64,000 nt of DNA. Origin: Candidatus Gaiellasilicea maunaloa (GTDB lineage Bacteria; Actinomycetota; Thermoleophilia; Gaiellales; Gaiellaceae). A program made the translations under genes and the position numbers. The stretch lies in the NCBI GenBank assembly GCA_024330215.1, contig JANDLU010000005.1:19703-83702 (forward strand). The letters are read 5' to 3'. A model generated the notes under the pieces. It was not told the origin of the DNA and did not search any database. It saw only the letters and a program-made list of their open reading frames with translations. How positions within the stretch are numbered: the first letter of the stretch is position 1; every line of letters begins with the position of its first letter. This document shows positions 1 to 8,055 of this stretch, piece after piece.

Positions 1-845
1 TCGGTGCCGAAGACGCCGCGGCGACCGGTCTGGCGCCGCGCGATTCCCTCGAGCTCGCGAAGCTCGTCGAGCGGGTCGATCCGGACGTTCGAGTCGGAGC
101 CGATGCAGAGCGAGATTCCGCGGTGCTCGATCCGCGCGGCCGGGAGGAAGCCGTCCGCGAGGTCGGCCTCGGTGGTCGGACACGCGCAGATCGTCGAGCC
201 CGACTCCGCGAGCAGGTCGAGCTCGGTGCCGTCGGCATGCGTTGCGTGGACGACCGTCGTCAGCGGCCCGAGGCAGCCGGTGCGCGCCAGGAGCTCGATC
301 GGCCGGCAGCCGTGCTCGGCCAGGCACTCCTCGATCTCGCGCGGCTGCTCGTCCGCGTGGACATGGAGAGGGAGCCCCTCGGCAGCCGCATAGGCGCCGA
401 GCTCGCGCAACCAATCCTCCGGGCAGGCGCGGACGGAGTGGGGGGCGAGGCCGACCTTGATTCCGTCCTCGCGCAACGCCTCGAGCTGGCGCAGGTAGTC
501 GGCGACTGAGTCCTGGCGCATCCGCGGCAGCCCACCGCGCGCGTACGCCGCGAGGAGGAGCACGATCTCGGTCTCGGCCTCCGCCGCCGCCTCGACCGCA
601 GCACGCGCCTCCTCGAAGCCGAGGTAGTGGAACTCGCCGACCGCCGTGTAACCCGCGGCCCGCAGCTCGCGGTATGCCCTCGCGTAACTCTCCCGGACGA
701 GCTCCGGCGTCTGCCGCTCCGCCTCCTCGAGCATCAGCTCCCGCCACGCCCAGAAGTCGCCGCCGCCGGCGCGCCCGCGCAGCGCTCGCTGGAAGGTGTG
801 CGAGTGCGCGTTGACGAAGCCCGGCAAGACGAGCGTCTCGGTCAC
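1..845 (-). CDS. hutF: Formimidoylglutamate deiminase-like amidohydrolase (HutF family), 3' end off the window
   Basis: Amidohydrolase-superfamily enzyme. HutF hydrolyses N-formimino-L-glutamate to N-formylglutamate and ammonia in histidine degradation. Visible metal and active-site elements are NAHSH at residues 12-16, HVHADEQ mid-protein, VVHATH, the CPTTEADLADG stretch and IGSDSN near the cut end. The CPTTE...DG segment is HutF-like rather than guanine-deaminase-like. The reading frame runs off the left edge, so the C-terminus is missing (281 codons seen). The GTG at 843-845 puts the HxH metal motif about 13 residues from the start, so the small N-terminal beta-sandwich strand of typical members is absent. 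A second in-frame GTG lies just upstream but would overlap the divergent pgsA. HutF assignment is by motif only. Confidence 0.75.
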   Translation of the reverse strand, partial: MTETLVLPGFVNAHSHTFQRALRGRAGGGDFWAWRELMLEEAERQTPELVRESYARAYRELRAAGYTAVGEFHYLGFEEARAAVEAAAEAETEIVLLLAAYARGGLPRMRQDSVADYLRQLEALREDGIKVGLAPHSVRACPEDWLRELGAYAAAEGLPLHVHADEQPREIEECLAEHGCRPIELLARTGCLGPLTTVVHATHADGTELDLLAESGSTICACPTTEADLADGFLPAARIEHRGISLCIGSDSNVRIDPLDELRELEGIARRQTGRRGVFGT

Positions 846-864
846 GGCCTCTATCCTGTCAGGC

Positions 865-1416
865 GTGGCCACGCGCGCCGTCTCCGCACCACTCGCGCAG
901 CTCCCGAACGCGCTCACGCTGCTGCGACTGGCGCTGATTCCCTTCTTCGTCGCCGCGTACGTGGCCGCCGGGGACGGCTCGAGCTGGGCAGCGGGCTGGA
1001 TCTTCCTCGTCGCGGGAGTCACGGATCAGGTGGACGGCTTCCTGGCGCGCCGCTGGCGGGTCGAGTCCCGCTTCGGGAAGCTCGCCGACCCGCTCGCCGA
1101 CCGGCTGATGATCGACGCCGCCGTGATCCTGCTCTGGCTCGAAGGGAAGCTGCCGTGGCCGGGCGCGCTCGTGATCGTCCTGCGCGATGCGATCCTCGTC
1201 GGCGGCTACCGGCTCCTCATGCCCAAGGGCGTCGAGCTCTCGGTCAGCCTGCTCGGCAAGATCGCAACCTGGCTTCTCTACCTCTCCGTCGGGATCCTGA
1301 CAGTCGTCGGTGACGAGACGGAGTGGCCGCTCTGGCTCTTCTGGGTCGCGCTCGCGTTGGCTCTCCTCGCGGCCGCCCAGTACGTCGTGACGGCCCGCGG
1401 GGAGGTGTCCACGTGA
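865..1416 (+). CDS. pgsA: CDP-alcohol phosphatidyltransferase (phosphatidylglycerophosphate synthase-like)
   Basis: Integral membrane enzyme that transfers a phosphatidyl group from CDP-diacylglycerol to an alcohol, probably glycerol-3-phosphate. The family signature DxxDGxxARx8GxxxDxxxD is complete: DQVDGFLAR followed by GKLADPLAD around residues 51-76. Several hydrophobic helices flank it. The protein has 183 residues, normal for the family. GTG 865 is chosen because [11 protein letters not shown], the usual N-terminal motif, follows shortly; frame-compatible codons further upstream would run into the divergent hutF-like gene. The stop overlaps the next start (GTGA), so translation is probably coupled. 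The exact alcohol acceptor cannot be read from sequence. Nearness of a pgsA-type gene to a GarA/FtsR pair resembles the mycobacterial Rv1822-Rv1828 order. Confidence 0.85.
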   Translation: MATRAVSAPLAQLPNALTLLRLALIPFFVAAYVAAGDGSSWAAGWIFLVAGVTDQVDGFLARRWRVESRFGKLADPLADRLMIDAAVILLWLEGKLPWPGALVIVLRDAILVGGYRLLMPKGVELSVSLLGKIATWLLYLSVGILTVVGDETEWPLWLFWVALALALLAAAQYVVTARGEVST

Positions 1417-3938
1417 GAGCCGTCGTGATGGCCGGCGGCGAGGGAACCCGGCTGCGCCCGCTGACCTCGAACCAGCCGAAGCCGATGGTCCCGATCGTCG
1501 GCAAGCCGTGCGTCGAGCATGTCCTCGATCTGCTCAAGCGGCACGGATTCGAGGACGTCGTCGTCACGCTCGCATTCCTGCCGCAGGCGATTCGCAGCTA
1601 CTTCGGAACGGGAGACACGCTCGGCCTGAACATCGAGTACTCCGTCGAGGAGCTGCCGCTCGGCACCGCGGGCTCCGTCCGACTCGCCAGCTCGAAGCTC
1701 GACGAGACCTTCCTCGTGATCTCGGGCGATGCGCTCTGCGACGTCGATCTCGGCGCGCTCGTCGCCTTCCACAAGGAGAAGGGCGCCGCCGTCACGATCG
1801 GACTCAAGTCGGTCGAAAACCCGCTCGAGTTCGGGATCGTCGTCATGGACGAGGACGGGAAGGTCGAGCGCTTCCTCGAGAAACCGTCCTGGGGACAGGT
1901 CTTCTCGGACACGATCAACACCGGGATCTACGTGCTCGAGCCGGAGGTCTTGACCCACATCCCGACCGACGGACCCTACGACTTCTCGAAGGAGCTCTTC
2001 CCGCTCCTCCTCGAGATGGGGCGCCCGCTGTACGGGGTCGTGCTCGACGGCTACTGGCAGGACATCGGCAACCTCGATCAGTACCGGCAGGCGAACTTCG
2101 ACGCGCTCGACGAGAAGGTGCGGCTGAACGTCGGCGGGATCCGTCTGCGCGGCAACGTCTGGCTCGGCGAAGGCGCCGAGATCGACGACGTCGAGGAGCT
2201 CGAGGGACCGGCCTTCATCGGCAATTACTCCCGCATCGCTCGGGACGCCTCGGTCGGGCCCTACACGGTGCTCTCGAACGGCGTCACGTTGCGCGAGCGC
2301 GCCCGCACCGTCCGAACCGTGATCGACTCGGCGACGCACGTCGGCCGGAGCACTCTGATCGAAGGCGCGATCGTCGGCCGCTCGTGCGACATCCGCGATC
2401 ACGTGCACATCCACGAGGGCGTCGCGATCGGCGACGAGGTCACGATCGGCTCGGAGGCGAGCGTGATGCCGCACGTCCGGATCTATCCCTACAAGGAGGT
2501 CGAGACCGGGTCGCAGCTCCATGAGAACCTGATCTGGGAGTCGCGCGCCTCGACACGGCTCTTCGGCAAGGACGGCGTCAGCGGGCTCGTCAACGTCGAC
2601 CTGACCCCGGAGACGGCGGTGCGGCTGGCGGCAGCGCTCGGCACGGCGCTGAAGCGCGGCGGCCGTGTCGTCGCGAGTCGCGACTCCGGGCCTGCCTGTC
2701 GGATGATCAAGCGCTGCCTGATCTCAGGGCTGAACGCAACCGGGGTGGACGTCGCCGACCTTCGCGTCTCACCTCCCGCCGTGAGCCGGCACGTCCTGAA
2801 GACGCAGGCGTTCGCCGCGGCGATTCACGTCGGACAGAGCCATCTCGACCCCGAAGCGGTCTTCATTCGCATCTACGAGCCGCCCGGGATCCTGCTCACC
2901 CAGTCGCTCCAGAAGGAGATCGAGAAGAACTTCACGCGTCAGGAGTTGCGACGCGTCGCCGCCGATGGCGTCGGCTCGGTCTCCTATCCGGCCAGGGTTC
3001 GCGAAAGCTACGCCCAGGATCTCCTCGACGGCCTCGACGCGGACGCGGTACGCGAGCGGGGCTTCCGGATCGTGATCGACTACGGCTACTCGGCCGCCTC
3101 CTTCGTCGTTCCGCTCGTGGTCGGACCGCTGGGGGTCGAGGCGATCTCGGCGCACGGCTTCTCCGCCGAGGGAGGGCCAAGACCGCAGACGCTCGTGGAG
3201 GCGATCGGAAACACGAAACCGCTCGTGACGGCGATCGGCGCCGACTTCGGCGTCGTCTTCGACCGCGGCGCCGAGCGGCTCTACCTGCTCGACGAGCTGG
3301 GCCGGGAGGTGGCGGTCGAGCAAACGCTCCTCCTCTTCCTGAAGCTCCTCGGCGCCAGCGGGGCGTCGGGCAAGGTCGCGTTCCCGATCACGGTGACGAG
3401 CCAGGTGGACGCGCTGGCCGACGGCGCGCTCGAGGTCGTCAGGACGCCGCACTCGCTCGCCGACCTGACCCACGCGGCAACCGCCGATGGGATGGTGTTC
3501 GCAGGCGCGGTCGGCGGCGGCTACGTCTTCCCCGAGTTCCTGCCCGCCTACGACGCCGTCGCGAGCCTCGCGAAGCTGCTCGAGCTGCTCGCGCCGGTGC
3601 GGCAGCCGCTCTCCGAGCTCGTCGCCGAGCTGCCCGAATCGACGCTGATTCACCGTCAGCTCGCCTGTCCCTGGGCGAAGAAGGGGCTCGTGATGCGGCT
3701 GCTGAACGAGCAGCTCGCGGGACGCGACGTCGACCTGACGGACGGGATCAAGCTGCTCGACGCCCGCGGCTGGTCGCAGGTACTACCGGATCCCGACGAG
3801 CCGTTCCTGCATCTCTACGCAGAGGGCGACTCCGCCGAGGCGTCGGCCGAGCTCGAGCAGGAGGTTCGCGACCTCGTCGAGGCGATCATGCAGGGAGACG
3901 GCGCCGCACCGCGAACTCCGGTGGAAGCCTCAAGCTGA
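1413..3938 (+). CDS. NDP-sugar pyrophosphorylase (ManC-like) fused to a degenerate phosphomannomutase domain
   Basis: Fusion protein of 841 residues. Residues 1-235 form a nucleotidyltransferase with the loop [13 protein letters not shown] and the sugar-1-phosphate motifs EKP and YWQDIGN. Residues 245-360 form a left-handed beta-helix of acyltransferase-type hexapeptides. Residues 370-820 have the alpha-D-phosphohexomutase fold. The mutase catalytic loops are not intact. The TASHNP-type serine loop reads [10 protein letters not shown] near residue 470. The metal loop DGDADR reads DRGAER near 615. The phosphate loop SGTEP reads DPDEP near the C-terminus. The N-terminal half probably makes GDP-mannose or a related NDP-sugar; the mutase half may be structural or regulatory. 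GTG 1413 overlaps the pgsA stop by four bases. Confidence 0.85.
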   Translation: MRAVVMAGGEGTRLRPLTSNQPKPMVPIVGKPCVEHVLDLLKRHGFEDVVVTLAFLPQAIRSYFGTGDTLGLNIEYSVEELPLGTAGSVRLASSKLDETFLVISGDALCDVDLGALVAFHKEKGAAVTIGLKSVENPLEFGIVVMDEDGKVERFLEKPSWGQVFSDTINTGIYVLEPEVLTHIPTDGPYDFSKELFPLLLEMGRPLYGVVLDGYWQDIGNLDQYRQANFDALDEKVRLNVGGIRLRGNVWLGEGAEIDDVEELEGPAFIGNYSRIARDASVGPYTVLSNGVTLRERARTVRTVIDSATHVGRSTLIEGAIVGRSCDIRDHVHIHEGVAIGDEVTIGSEASVMPHVRIYPYKEVETGSQLHENLIWESRASTRLFGKDGVSGLVNVDLTPETAVRLAAALGTALKRGGRVVASRDSGPACRMIKRCLISGLNATGVDVADLRVSPPAVSRHVLKTQAFAAAIHVGQSHLDPEAVFIRIYEPPGILLTQSLQKEIEKNFTRQELRRVAADGVGSVSYPARVRESYAQDLLDGLDADAVRERGFRIVIDYGYSAASFVVPLVVGPLGVEAISAHGFSAEGGPRPQTLVEAIGNTKPLVTAIGADFGVVFDRGAERLYLLDELGREVAVEQTLLLFLKLLGASGASGKVAFPITVTSQVDALADGALEVVRTPHSLADLTHAATADGMVFAGAVGGGYVFPEFLPAYDAVASLAKLLELLAPVRQPLSELVAELPESTLIHRQLACPWAKKGLVMRLLNEQLAGRDVDLTDGIKLLDARGWSQVLPDPDEPFLHLYAEGDSAEASAELEQEVRDLVEAIMQGDGAAPRTPVEASS

Positions 3939-3940
3939 GG

Positions 3941-3969
3941 TTGACCCTCGGGCTCGCTGGTGCTTTACT
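3941..3969 (+). promoter_or_regulatory. Sigma-70-type promoter for the rsiG-FHA-merR operon
   Basis: TTGACC (3941-3946) and TTTACT (3964-3969) are separated by 17 bases. They lie just after the fusion-gene stop and 25 bases before the GTG of the RsiG-like gene. The -35 box matches consensus at 5 of 6 positions and the -10 box at 4 of 6. The inferred leader is about 18 bases and holds an AAAGG ribosome-binding site. Confidence 0.5.
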
Positions 3970-3993
3970 GAGACCCCGACGCGAAAGGCCACA

Positions 3994-4266
3994 GTGAACG
4001 ATCGGCGAGAACAAGAGAACGACGTAGAGCCGCTGCCCGATCTCGGAGCGCTCTCCGACGACGAGTTGAAGGCCCTCATCGACCGGCTCTCGGACGAGGA
4101 GGATCAGGTCTCCTACCGGCGGCGGCTCTTGCAGGGCAGGATCGACATCCTGCGTGCAGAACGGACGGCGCGGCTCAAGGGAACGGGAGGCGGCAGCGAC
4201 GTCGACGTCGATCGGCTGACCGACATCCTCGCCTCGCGGGCGACACCCCAGGCGAAGGAGGAATGA
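3994..4266 (+). CDS. rsiG: RsiG-like anti-sigma factor with a single c-di-GMP-binding motif
   Basis: Small, charged, mostly helical protein of 90 residues. Residues 36-51 match the RsiG signature E(x3)S(x2)R(x3)Q(x3)D exactly: E36, S40, R43, Q47, D51. RsiG of Streptomyces binds c-di-GMP and then holds the sporulation sigma factor WhiG. It has two motif copies on a helical hairpin, whereas the Rubrobacter protein has one copy and works as a homodimer; the single copy here fits the second form. No WhiG-type sigma gene is in the window, so its partner is unknown. The ATGA overlap at 4263-4266 couples it to a 21-codon reading frame leading into the FHA gene. The GTG start has an AAAGG site 6-10 bases upstream. 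Confidence 0.7.
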   Translation: MNDRREQENDVEPLPDLGALSDDELKALIDRLSDEEDQVSYRRRLLQGRIDILRAERTARLKGTGGGSDVDVDRLTDILASRATPQAKEE

Positions 4267-4328
4267 GCGTGAGGACTCCGCCGTCAACCTCCGACGCCCG
4301 CGCGTTCCGCGGCAAGGGGCGCGCGTGA
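4263..4328 (+). CDS. Possible 21-residue coupling peptide between rsiG and the FHA gene
   Basis: An ATG at 4263 overlaps the rsiG stop (ATGA), and its TGA at 4326-4328 overlaps the FHA start (GTGA). The frame therefore joins the two genes without a gap. The 21-residue product is basic and rich in Pro, Arg and Ser and resembles nothing known. It may exist only to pass ribosomes between the neighbours, or may be chance. Confidence 0.3.
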   Translation: MSVRTPPSTSDARAFRGKGRA

Positions 4329-4831
4329 GTCACGTCTACTGCCCGGAGTGTGGGTATCAGAACCCGGAGACCGCCAATTTCTGCGCGAAGTGCGGCACCC
4401 ATCTGAAGCAGGAGGACACCGGCGAGCAAACGATGACGTTCACTCCCGAGGACGTGGCGGAGGATCCGGGAACGGCACCGAGTCCCGGCGGCAAGGGGGG
4501 TCCAGGCGGCAAGGGGGATCCCGGCGTCAAGGGGCCTGCGCTCGTCGTGCGCTCCGGCGGCGGCCGCGCGGGCGAGACGTTCTTCCCCTCGGGTGAGCGG
4601 ACGCTGATCGGCCGATCCCCGGACTGCGATGTCTTCCTCGACGATGTCACCGTCTCCCGCAAGCACGCCGAGCTCGTCCGGGACGGCGAGCGCTTCACGA
4701 TCAGGGATCTCGGCAGCCTGAACGGCACCTTCGTCAACCGGAGCCGGATCGAGGCGGAGGAGACCGAGATCGAGGACGACGACGAGGTCCAGATCGGGAA
4801 GTACCGGCTGACGTTTCTACGGGGTCGATGA
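4325..4831 (+). CDS. garA: GarA/OdhI-like FHA domain protein with N-terminal zinc ribbon
   Basis: Protein of 168 residues. An N-terminal zinc ribbon (C6, C9, C20, C23) is followed by a Thr-containing segment (EQTMTF near residue 34) and a Gly/Pro/Lys linker. Residues 75-165 form a forkhead-associated domain with GRS, SRKHAEL and LGSLNGTFVN, which bind phosphothreonine. In mycobacteria and corynebacteria, GarA/OdhI is phosphorylated on an N-terminal Thr by Ser/Thr kinases. It then switches 2-oxoglutarate dehydrogenase, glutamate dehydrogenase and glutamate synthase. A gene for a MerR regulator of FtsR type follows, as in the Rv1827-Rv1828 pair, which supports the call. The zinc ribbon is not part of classical GarA. 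The phospho-site is inferred. Confidence 0.75.
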   Translation: MSHVYCPECGYQNPETANFCAKCGTHLKQEDTGEQTMTFTPEDVAEDPGTAPSPGGKGGPGGKGDPGVKGPALVVRSGGGRAGETFFPSGERTLIGRSPDCDVFLDDVTVSRKHAELVRDGERFTIRDLGSLNGTFVNRSRIEAEETEIEDDDEVQIGKYRLTFLRGR

Positions 4832-4857
4832 GCGTCGCTCGCCTTCAGCTCGCTCCC

Positions 4858-4981
4858 GTGGGGGAAACCATGTTTCCCCCACGAGCCCCCTTCTTCTGCT
4901 CTGTGGGGGAACTTCCAAGTTCCCCCACACCCCCTAGAGCTCATGGGGCGGGCGCCCCATGACCACGGTGACCAGCTCTAG
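4858..4981. repeat. Three tandem palindromes between the FHA and merR genes
   Basis: First palindrome 4858-4882: 11-base arms GTGGGGGAAAC/GTTTCCCCCAC, loop CAT. Second 4903-4928: 12-base arms GTGGGGGAACTT/AAGTTCCCCCAC, loop CC. The two share their outer 9 bases, so one looks like a diverged copy of the other. Third 4942-4961: CATGGGGC/GCCCCATG, covering the merR ATG. Outer arms CTAGAGCT (4934-4941) and AGCTCTAG (4974-4981) enclose the third. They may terminate, stabilise RNA, or be an extragenic repeat family. Confidence 0.8.
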
Positions 4982-5654
4982 GTCGGAGCAGCGCCTCCAT
5001 ACGATCGGGGCGGTCTGCACGCGCCTGCAGCCGGAGTTCGCGGACATCTCGATCTCGAAGATCCGGTACCTCGAGGATCAGGGACTGCTGACCCCGAAGC
5101 GCACGCGCGGCGGTTACCGGCTCTTCAGCGAGGACGACGTCGAGCGGCTCGAGACGATCCTGCGCCTCCAGCGCGACGAGTTCCTGCCGCTGCGCGTGAT
5201 CCGGCAGGAGCTCTCGAGCGGCGGCGCCGCGGCGGAGCGCAAGCGTCGGCCTCCGACCGGGCTCGGCGACCGCGAGCCGGAGCTCGATCTCGCCGAGCTC
5301 TGCGAGCGCGCTGGAATCGACCGCGAGCTCGCGCAGGCGCTCGAGGAGTTCGGTCTACTCGCTCCGCGGGTCGAGGCCGGCGAGCGTCTCTACCGCGAGA
5401 GCGACGCCGAGATCGCGGCGGCCTGCGGCCTGCTCGCACGCTACGGGATCGACGCGCGGCACCTCCGCACCTTCCGCAACTCTGCCGGGCGCGAGGCAGG
5501 TCTCCTCGAGCAGCTCGTCGCACCGGCGCTGCGGGCTCGGAACCCGGAGCGGAGAAAGTCCGGCCTGAACGACCTCCAGGCTCTCGCCGAGGCCTCGCAG
5601 GAGCTCTCGCGGCTGCTCTTCTGGCGCGAGCTGCGCGCACTGGCCGAACGGTAG
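4959..5654 (+). CDS. ftsR: MerR-family regulator, FtsR/Rv1828-like
   Basis: Protein of 231 residues. The MerR winged helix lies at residues 13-80, with IGAVCTRL, ISKIRYLEDQGLL and the wing RGGYRLFSEDD. A low-complexity linker follows, then a helical C-terminal domain at about 105-231 (LCERAGID...LARYGID) without metal-binding Cys. In Corynebacterium glutamicum FtsR is a transcriptional activator of ftsZ, and its gene lies next to odhI; the same pairing with a GarA-like FHA gene occurs here. The ATG at 4959 lies in a palindrome arm. A GTG nine bases downstream is an alternative start and would not alter the DNA-binding domain. Target genes are unknown. Confidence 0.75.
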   Translation: MTTVTSSRSEQRLHTIGAVCTRLQPEFADISISKIRYLEDQGLLTPKRTRGGYRLFSEDDVERLETILRLQRDEFLPLRVIRQELSSGGAAAERKRRPPTGLGDREPELDLAELCERAGIDRELAQALEEFGLLAPRVEAGERLYRESDAEIAAACGLLARYGIDARHLRTFRNSAGREAGLLEQLVAPALRARNPERRKSGLNDLQALAEASQELSRLLFWRELRALAER

Positions 5655-5674
5655 AGAACTAGAGTCTTGCGGCC

Positions 5675-6193
5675 GTGAGCCTCGATCTCCGCACGCTCGT
5701 CCGTGAAGTCCCGGACTTTCCCCAGCCCGGGGTCGGCTTCAAGGACATCAGTCCGCTCCTCGCGCATCCGGCGGGTCTCCAGCAGGCGATCTCGGACCTC
5801 GCGGAGTGGGGGAAGGCCAAGCGGCCCGACCTCGTGGTCGGCGCCGAGGCGCGCGGCTTCATCCTCGGAGCGGCGATCGCGCGCGAGATCGGATGCGGGT
5901 TCGTGCCCGCCCGCCGCCCGGGCAAGCTGCCGCCCGACACGGTCAGCGTCACCTACGCGCTCGAGTACGGTCAGAACGCGCTCGAGCTCCATCCCTCCTC
6001 GTTCTGGCAGGGCGTGCGCGTGCTCGTCCATGACGACGTGCTCGCGACGGGCGGCACCGTCGAGGCGATCGGAGGCCTGATCGAGCAGCTCGGCGGAGAG
6101 GTCGTCGGAGTCGCGTTCATCATCGACCTCACCTTCCTGAACGGCCGCGAGCGCCTCGCCGGCTACGACGTCCATTCGCTGATCGACTACTAG
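5675..6193 (+). CDS. apt: Adenine phosphoribosyltransferase
   Basis: Cytosolic purine-salvage enzyme converting adenine and PRPP to AMP and pyrophosphate. The length of 172 residues is typical. PDFPQPGVGFKDISPLL is the conserved N-terminal segment. GAEARGFILG and the RRPGKLP flexible loop are present. The PRPP-binding motif VLVHDDVLATGG lies near residues 113-124. GTG 5675 is selected because family proteins start just before FPxPGxxFKD. It follows the FtsR-like gene by 20 bases and is probably cotranscribed. A near-palindrome overlaps its stop. Confidence 0.95.
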   Translation: MSLDLRTLVREVPDFPQPGVGFKDISPLLAHPAGLQQAISDLAEWGKAKRPDLVVGAEARGFILGAAIAREIGCGFVPARRPGKLPPDTVSVTYALEYGQNALELHPSSFWQGVRVLVHDDVLATGGTVEAIGGLIEQLGGEVVGVAFIIDLTFLNGRERLAGYDVHSLIDY

Positions 6194-6218
6194 AGACGAA
6201 CGCTGCGTTTCTCTCTAG
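6190..6218 (+). terminator. Hairpin at the end of apt
   Basis: Two 14-base arms around T6204, CTAGAGACGAACGC and GCGTTTCTCTCTAG, pair at 12 of 14 positions and include the apt stop codon. There is no long T-run afterwards. Two small perfect palindromes follow, GACGATCGTC (6218-6227) and CCGATCGG (6227-6234), and could be an operator for the next gene. Confidence 0.4.
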
Positions 6219-6251
6219 ACGATCGTCCGATCGGTCGATAAGAGTTCAATC

Positions 6252-6851
6252 ATGTACGACGCGTTCACCGGGCGATACACATTCGCGTGTCCTCACCGTG
6301 AGGAGGCGCGCGTGGCGCTTTCCGCCTTTCGCCGGATCGAGCGGCTCCCCGGCGCCGCTCATCCGGCGGTCTACGGCGTTCGCTTCGACTGCGGCTGCGG
6401 CGGCGAGCACACGGGTCTCGTCGCCCATGACGACCTCGACTGGGCGCCGCTCGGGGCGGCTGCGGGTCGCTTCCTCAACCTGATGACCTCGCGCTTCGAC
6501 GACGCGGGCTCGGAGCTCACCCGGGCGGCCGCGAGCCAGCTCAGCGCGGGGGAGTGGCCCTGGAGCTTCTTCTGCTTTCCCGAAGGCAGGCCGCGACCCG
6601 TCTTTCCGTCCTCGTTCGTCGCAGTCGCCCCCGGCGAGCGCCAGCTCGGGCTTGCGGTTCGCTGCCCTGCCTGCGAGGCCCTCTCCGTCAACCTCGTCAC
6701 ACGGAAGCACGTCGACCTGCCGTTCTGGAACGACGCGAGCGTCGGAGTCGTCGATCACGTGTTCAGCGACGACGTTCTCGCCGCAGTCGAGGAGTTCCGG
6801 TCCGAGCTCCACTCGTCGCGCTTCGACGAGCGGCGCCTGAATCTCTTGTAG
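6252..6851 (+). CDS. Conserved-looking protein of unknown function with Cys/His clusters
   Basis: I do not recognise this 199-residue protein. It contains CPHREEA near the N-terminus, FDCGCGGEH around residue 37, and RCPACEA around residue 137. Together these could bind zinc. The remainder looks like a mixed alpha/beta soluble domain with no signal peptide or membrane helix. Codon use matches the neighbours. No convincing ribosome-binding site precedes ATG 6252, but GATAAG at 6236-6241 resembles a -10 box, so the message may be nearly leaderless. It stands alone between apt and a membrane protein gene. Confidence 0.7.
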   Translation: MYDAFTGRYTFACPHREEARVALSAFRRIERLPGAAHPAVYGVRFDCGCGGEHTGLVAHDDLDWAPLGAAAGRFLNLMTSRFDDAGSELTRAAASQLSAGEWPWSFFCFPEGRPRPVFPSSFVAVAPGERQLGLAVRCPACEALSVNLVTRKHVDLPFWNDASVGVVDHVFSDDVLAAVEEFRSELHSSRFDERRLNLL

Positions 6852-6916
6852 CCCCGATTCCGTTTCAGCTCTGCCGGGAACGGATCCGGAAGCGAATCGC
6901 GAACACGGAGGCTGAG

Positions 6917-7528
6917 ATGATCGGTATCACCAGAGGTGTCTCGACGCTCGTCGGCGCCGGTGTCGCCGGGTTCCTGATCTGGCTCGCCGCCCAGATCGGA
7001 ACCGGCTCGTCCGGCGAGTACTGGACGACCTACGGCCTGGTCGCCGCCGCCGGTCTGACGATCGCCCTCTCGCAGATCGTCGGGGGCTGGACGAAGTGGG
7101 GCCTGCCTGGGCTCTCGGCGGGAGTCTTCCTGCTCGGGTTTCTCCCCGTACTCGTCGTCGGGGGTTGGGTTCTCCTTGCCCGCCAGCCCGCCGACTTCTT
7201 CAACACGTCGAACTGGTCGCGCGATCTCGGCGTGGCCGGCGTCGTCAGCGATCTCGGCGAGTTGCTCGCTGCGGTCGCCTTCGGGGTGGGGCTCGTCTTC
7301 GGCCTGACGTTCGACACCGCCGGTCCACGGACCAAGGTTGTCGACGAGACGGTCGACGAGAGAAGGCGCGTGGCGCCCGCTGCGAGCGTGCGAGAGCGCG
7401 ACTCCGACGAGACGCTGACCGCTGAACGGTCCGCGGATGTGACGTCCGACGAGGACGTCGAGCACGATCGCGGCCGCCGCTTCGGGCTGCGTCGCGTCGG
7501 TGCGAGGGACGAGCGCGACGAGCGCTGA
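6917..7528 (+). CDS. Four-helix membrane protein of unknown function
   Basis: Protein of 203 residues with hydrophobic segments near 9-27, 39-57, 63-86 and 112-132. A hydrophilic, charged C-terminal tail of about 65 residues ends in an Arg/Asp/Glu-rich stretch. ATG 6917 is preceded by GGAGGCTGAG, a usable ribosome-binding site, and starts just before the first membrane helix; the open frame extends far upstream across the previous gene but without support. No family was recognised. It may be a small membrane scaffold. Confidence 0.7.
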   Translation: MIGITRGVSTLVGAGVAGFLIWLAAQIGTGSSGEYWTTYGLVAAAGLTIALSQIVGGWTKWGLPGLSAGVFLLGFLPVLVVGGWVLLARQPADFFNTSNWSRDLGVAGVVSDLGELLAAVAFGVGLVFGLTFDTAGPRTKVVDETVDERRRVAPAASVRERDSDETLTAERSADVTSDEDVEHDRGRRFGLRRVGARDERDER

Positions 7529-7600
7529 GGGAGGGCCGACTTCGAGCGTTTCCCTCGCGCCAGGGATCGCACGAACGCCGACCGGAAGCCGATAGGAAGG

Positions 7601-7777
7601 ATGATGGAAGCAGCCGCCGTCAGTCCTCGCGAGACGGCTGCTTCCGATCTCCTCCTCGCGCACTGCTTCGCGCTCGATTGTGAGGAGCCAGGCTCGACGG
7701 CGCTCGTGCGGCTCGAGGCTCTGTTGGGCCCGGAACTCGCGCACCGGCTCCTGCGAGCCCTCGGCAGCAGGCGCTAG
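7601..7777 (+). CDS. Small protein of 58 residues, unknown
   Basis: Frame from ATG 7601 to TAG 7775-7777, preceded by AGGAAGG at 7594-7600. That spacing suits the second ATG (7604) or a codon just downstream better than the first. The product is rich in Ala, Leu and Glu, contains two cysteines in HCFALDCEE, and looks helical and soluble. Length and codon use are compatible with a real gene but no relative was recognised. Confidence 0.45.
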   Translation: MMEAAAVSPRETAASDLLLAHCFALDCEEPGSTALVRLEALLGPELAHRLLRALGSRR

Positions 7778-7857
7778 CGCCGTCCCAAGGCCGTGTGAAG
7801 TCCCTTCTTGCCCGCGAGCCGGGAGCGAAGCGACCCTTCAGGGGTCCTAGCGCGCAG

Positions 7858-7881
7858 AGGGATCCGCGCGAGCGGATCCCT
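7858..7881 (+). terminator. Perfect 10-base-pair hairpin with GCGA tetraloop
   Basis: AGGGATCCGC (7858-7867) and GCGGATCCCT (7872-7881) pair fully around GCGA, a GNRA tetraloop. No T-run follows on the + strand, so it may be an RNA 3'-end stabiliser or a factor-dependent stop for the small upstream gene. Confidence 0.5.
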
Positions 7882-7893
7882 ACTGTACCGCGC

Positions 7894-8055
7894 AAAAAAT
7901 TCAGGGAGCCGGTGGCGCTTTCGTCCACCGTGCCCGCTGACTTTCCGCTTCCGCGTACGGCCCTCGAGCTCGGCTTCGGTCTAGTCGCGCTCCGTGCTCC
8001 CTGCACGGCAGAACCTAGTGGGGCGCCACCCCGCGAGCAAGCACGTGCCGGGACG
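7894..8055 (-). ncRNA. Candidate minus-strand small RNA ending in an intrinsic terminator
   Basis: Read on the minus strand, GGTGG-CG/CG-CCACC (7911-7929, A bulge, AAAG loop) is enclosed by GGG/CCC pairs and followed by six T residues (complement of 7894-7899). This is a standard intrinsic terminator. No protein gene lies upstream on that strand up to 8134. The interval includes CCGTGC/GCACGG (near 7993-8009) and a GGGG/CCCC hairpin near 8018-8034. An AT-rich patch near 8056-8072 could be its promoter. It matches no riboswitch, SRP, tmRNA or RNase P core that I know. Confidence 0.35.
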
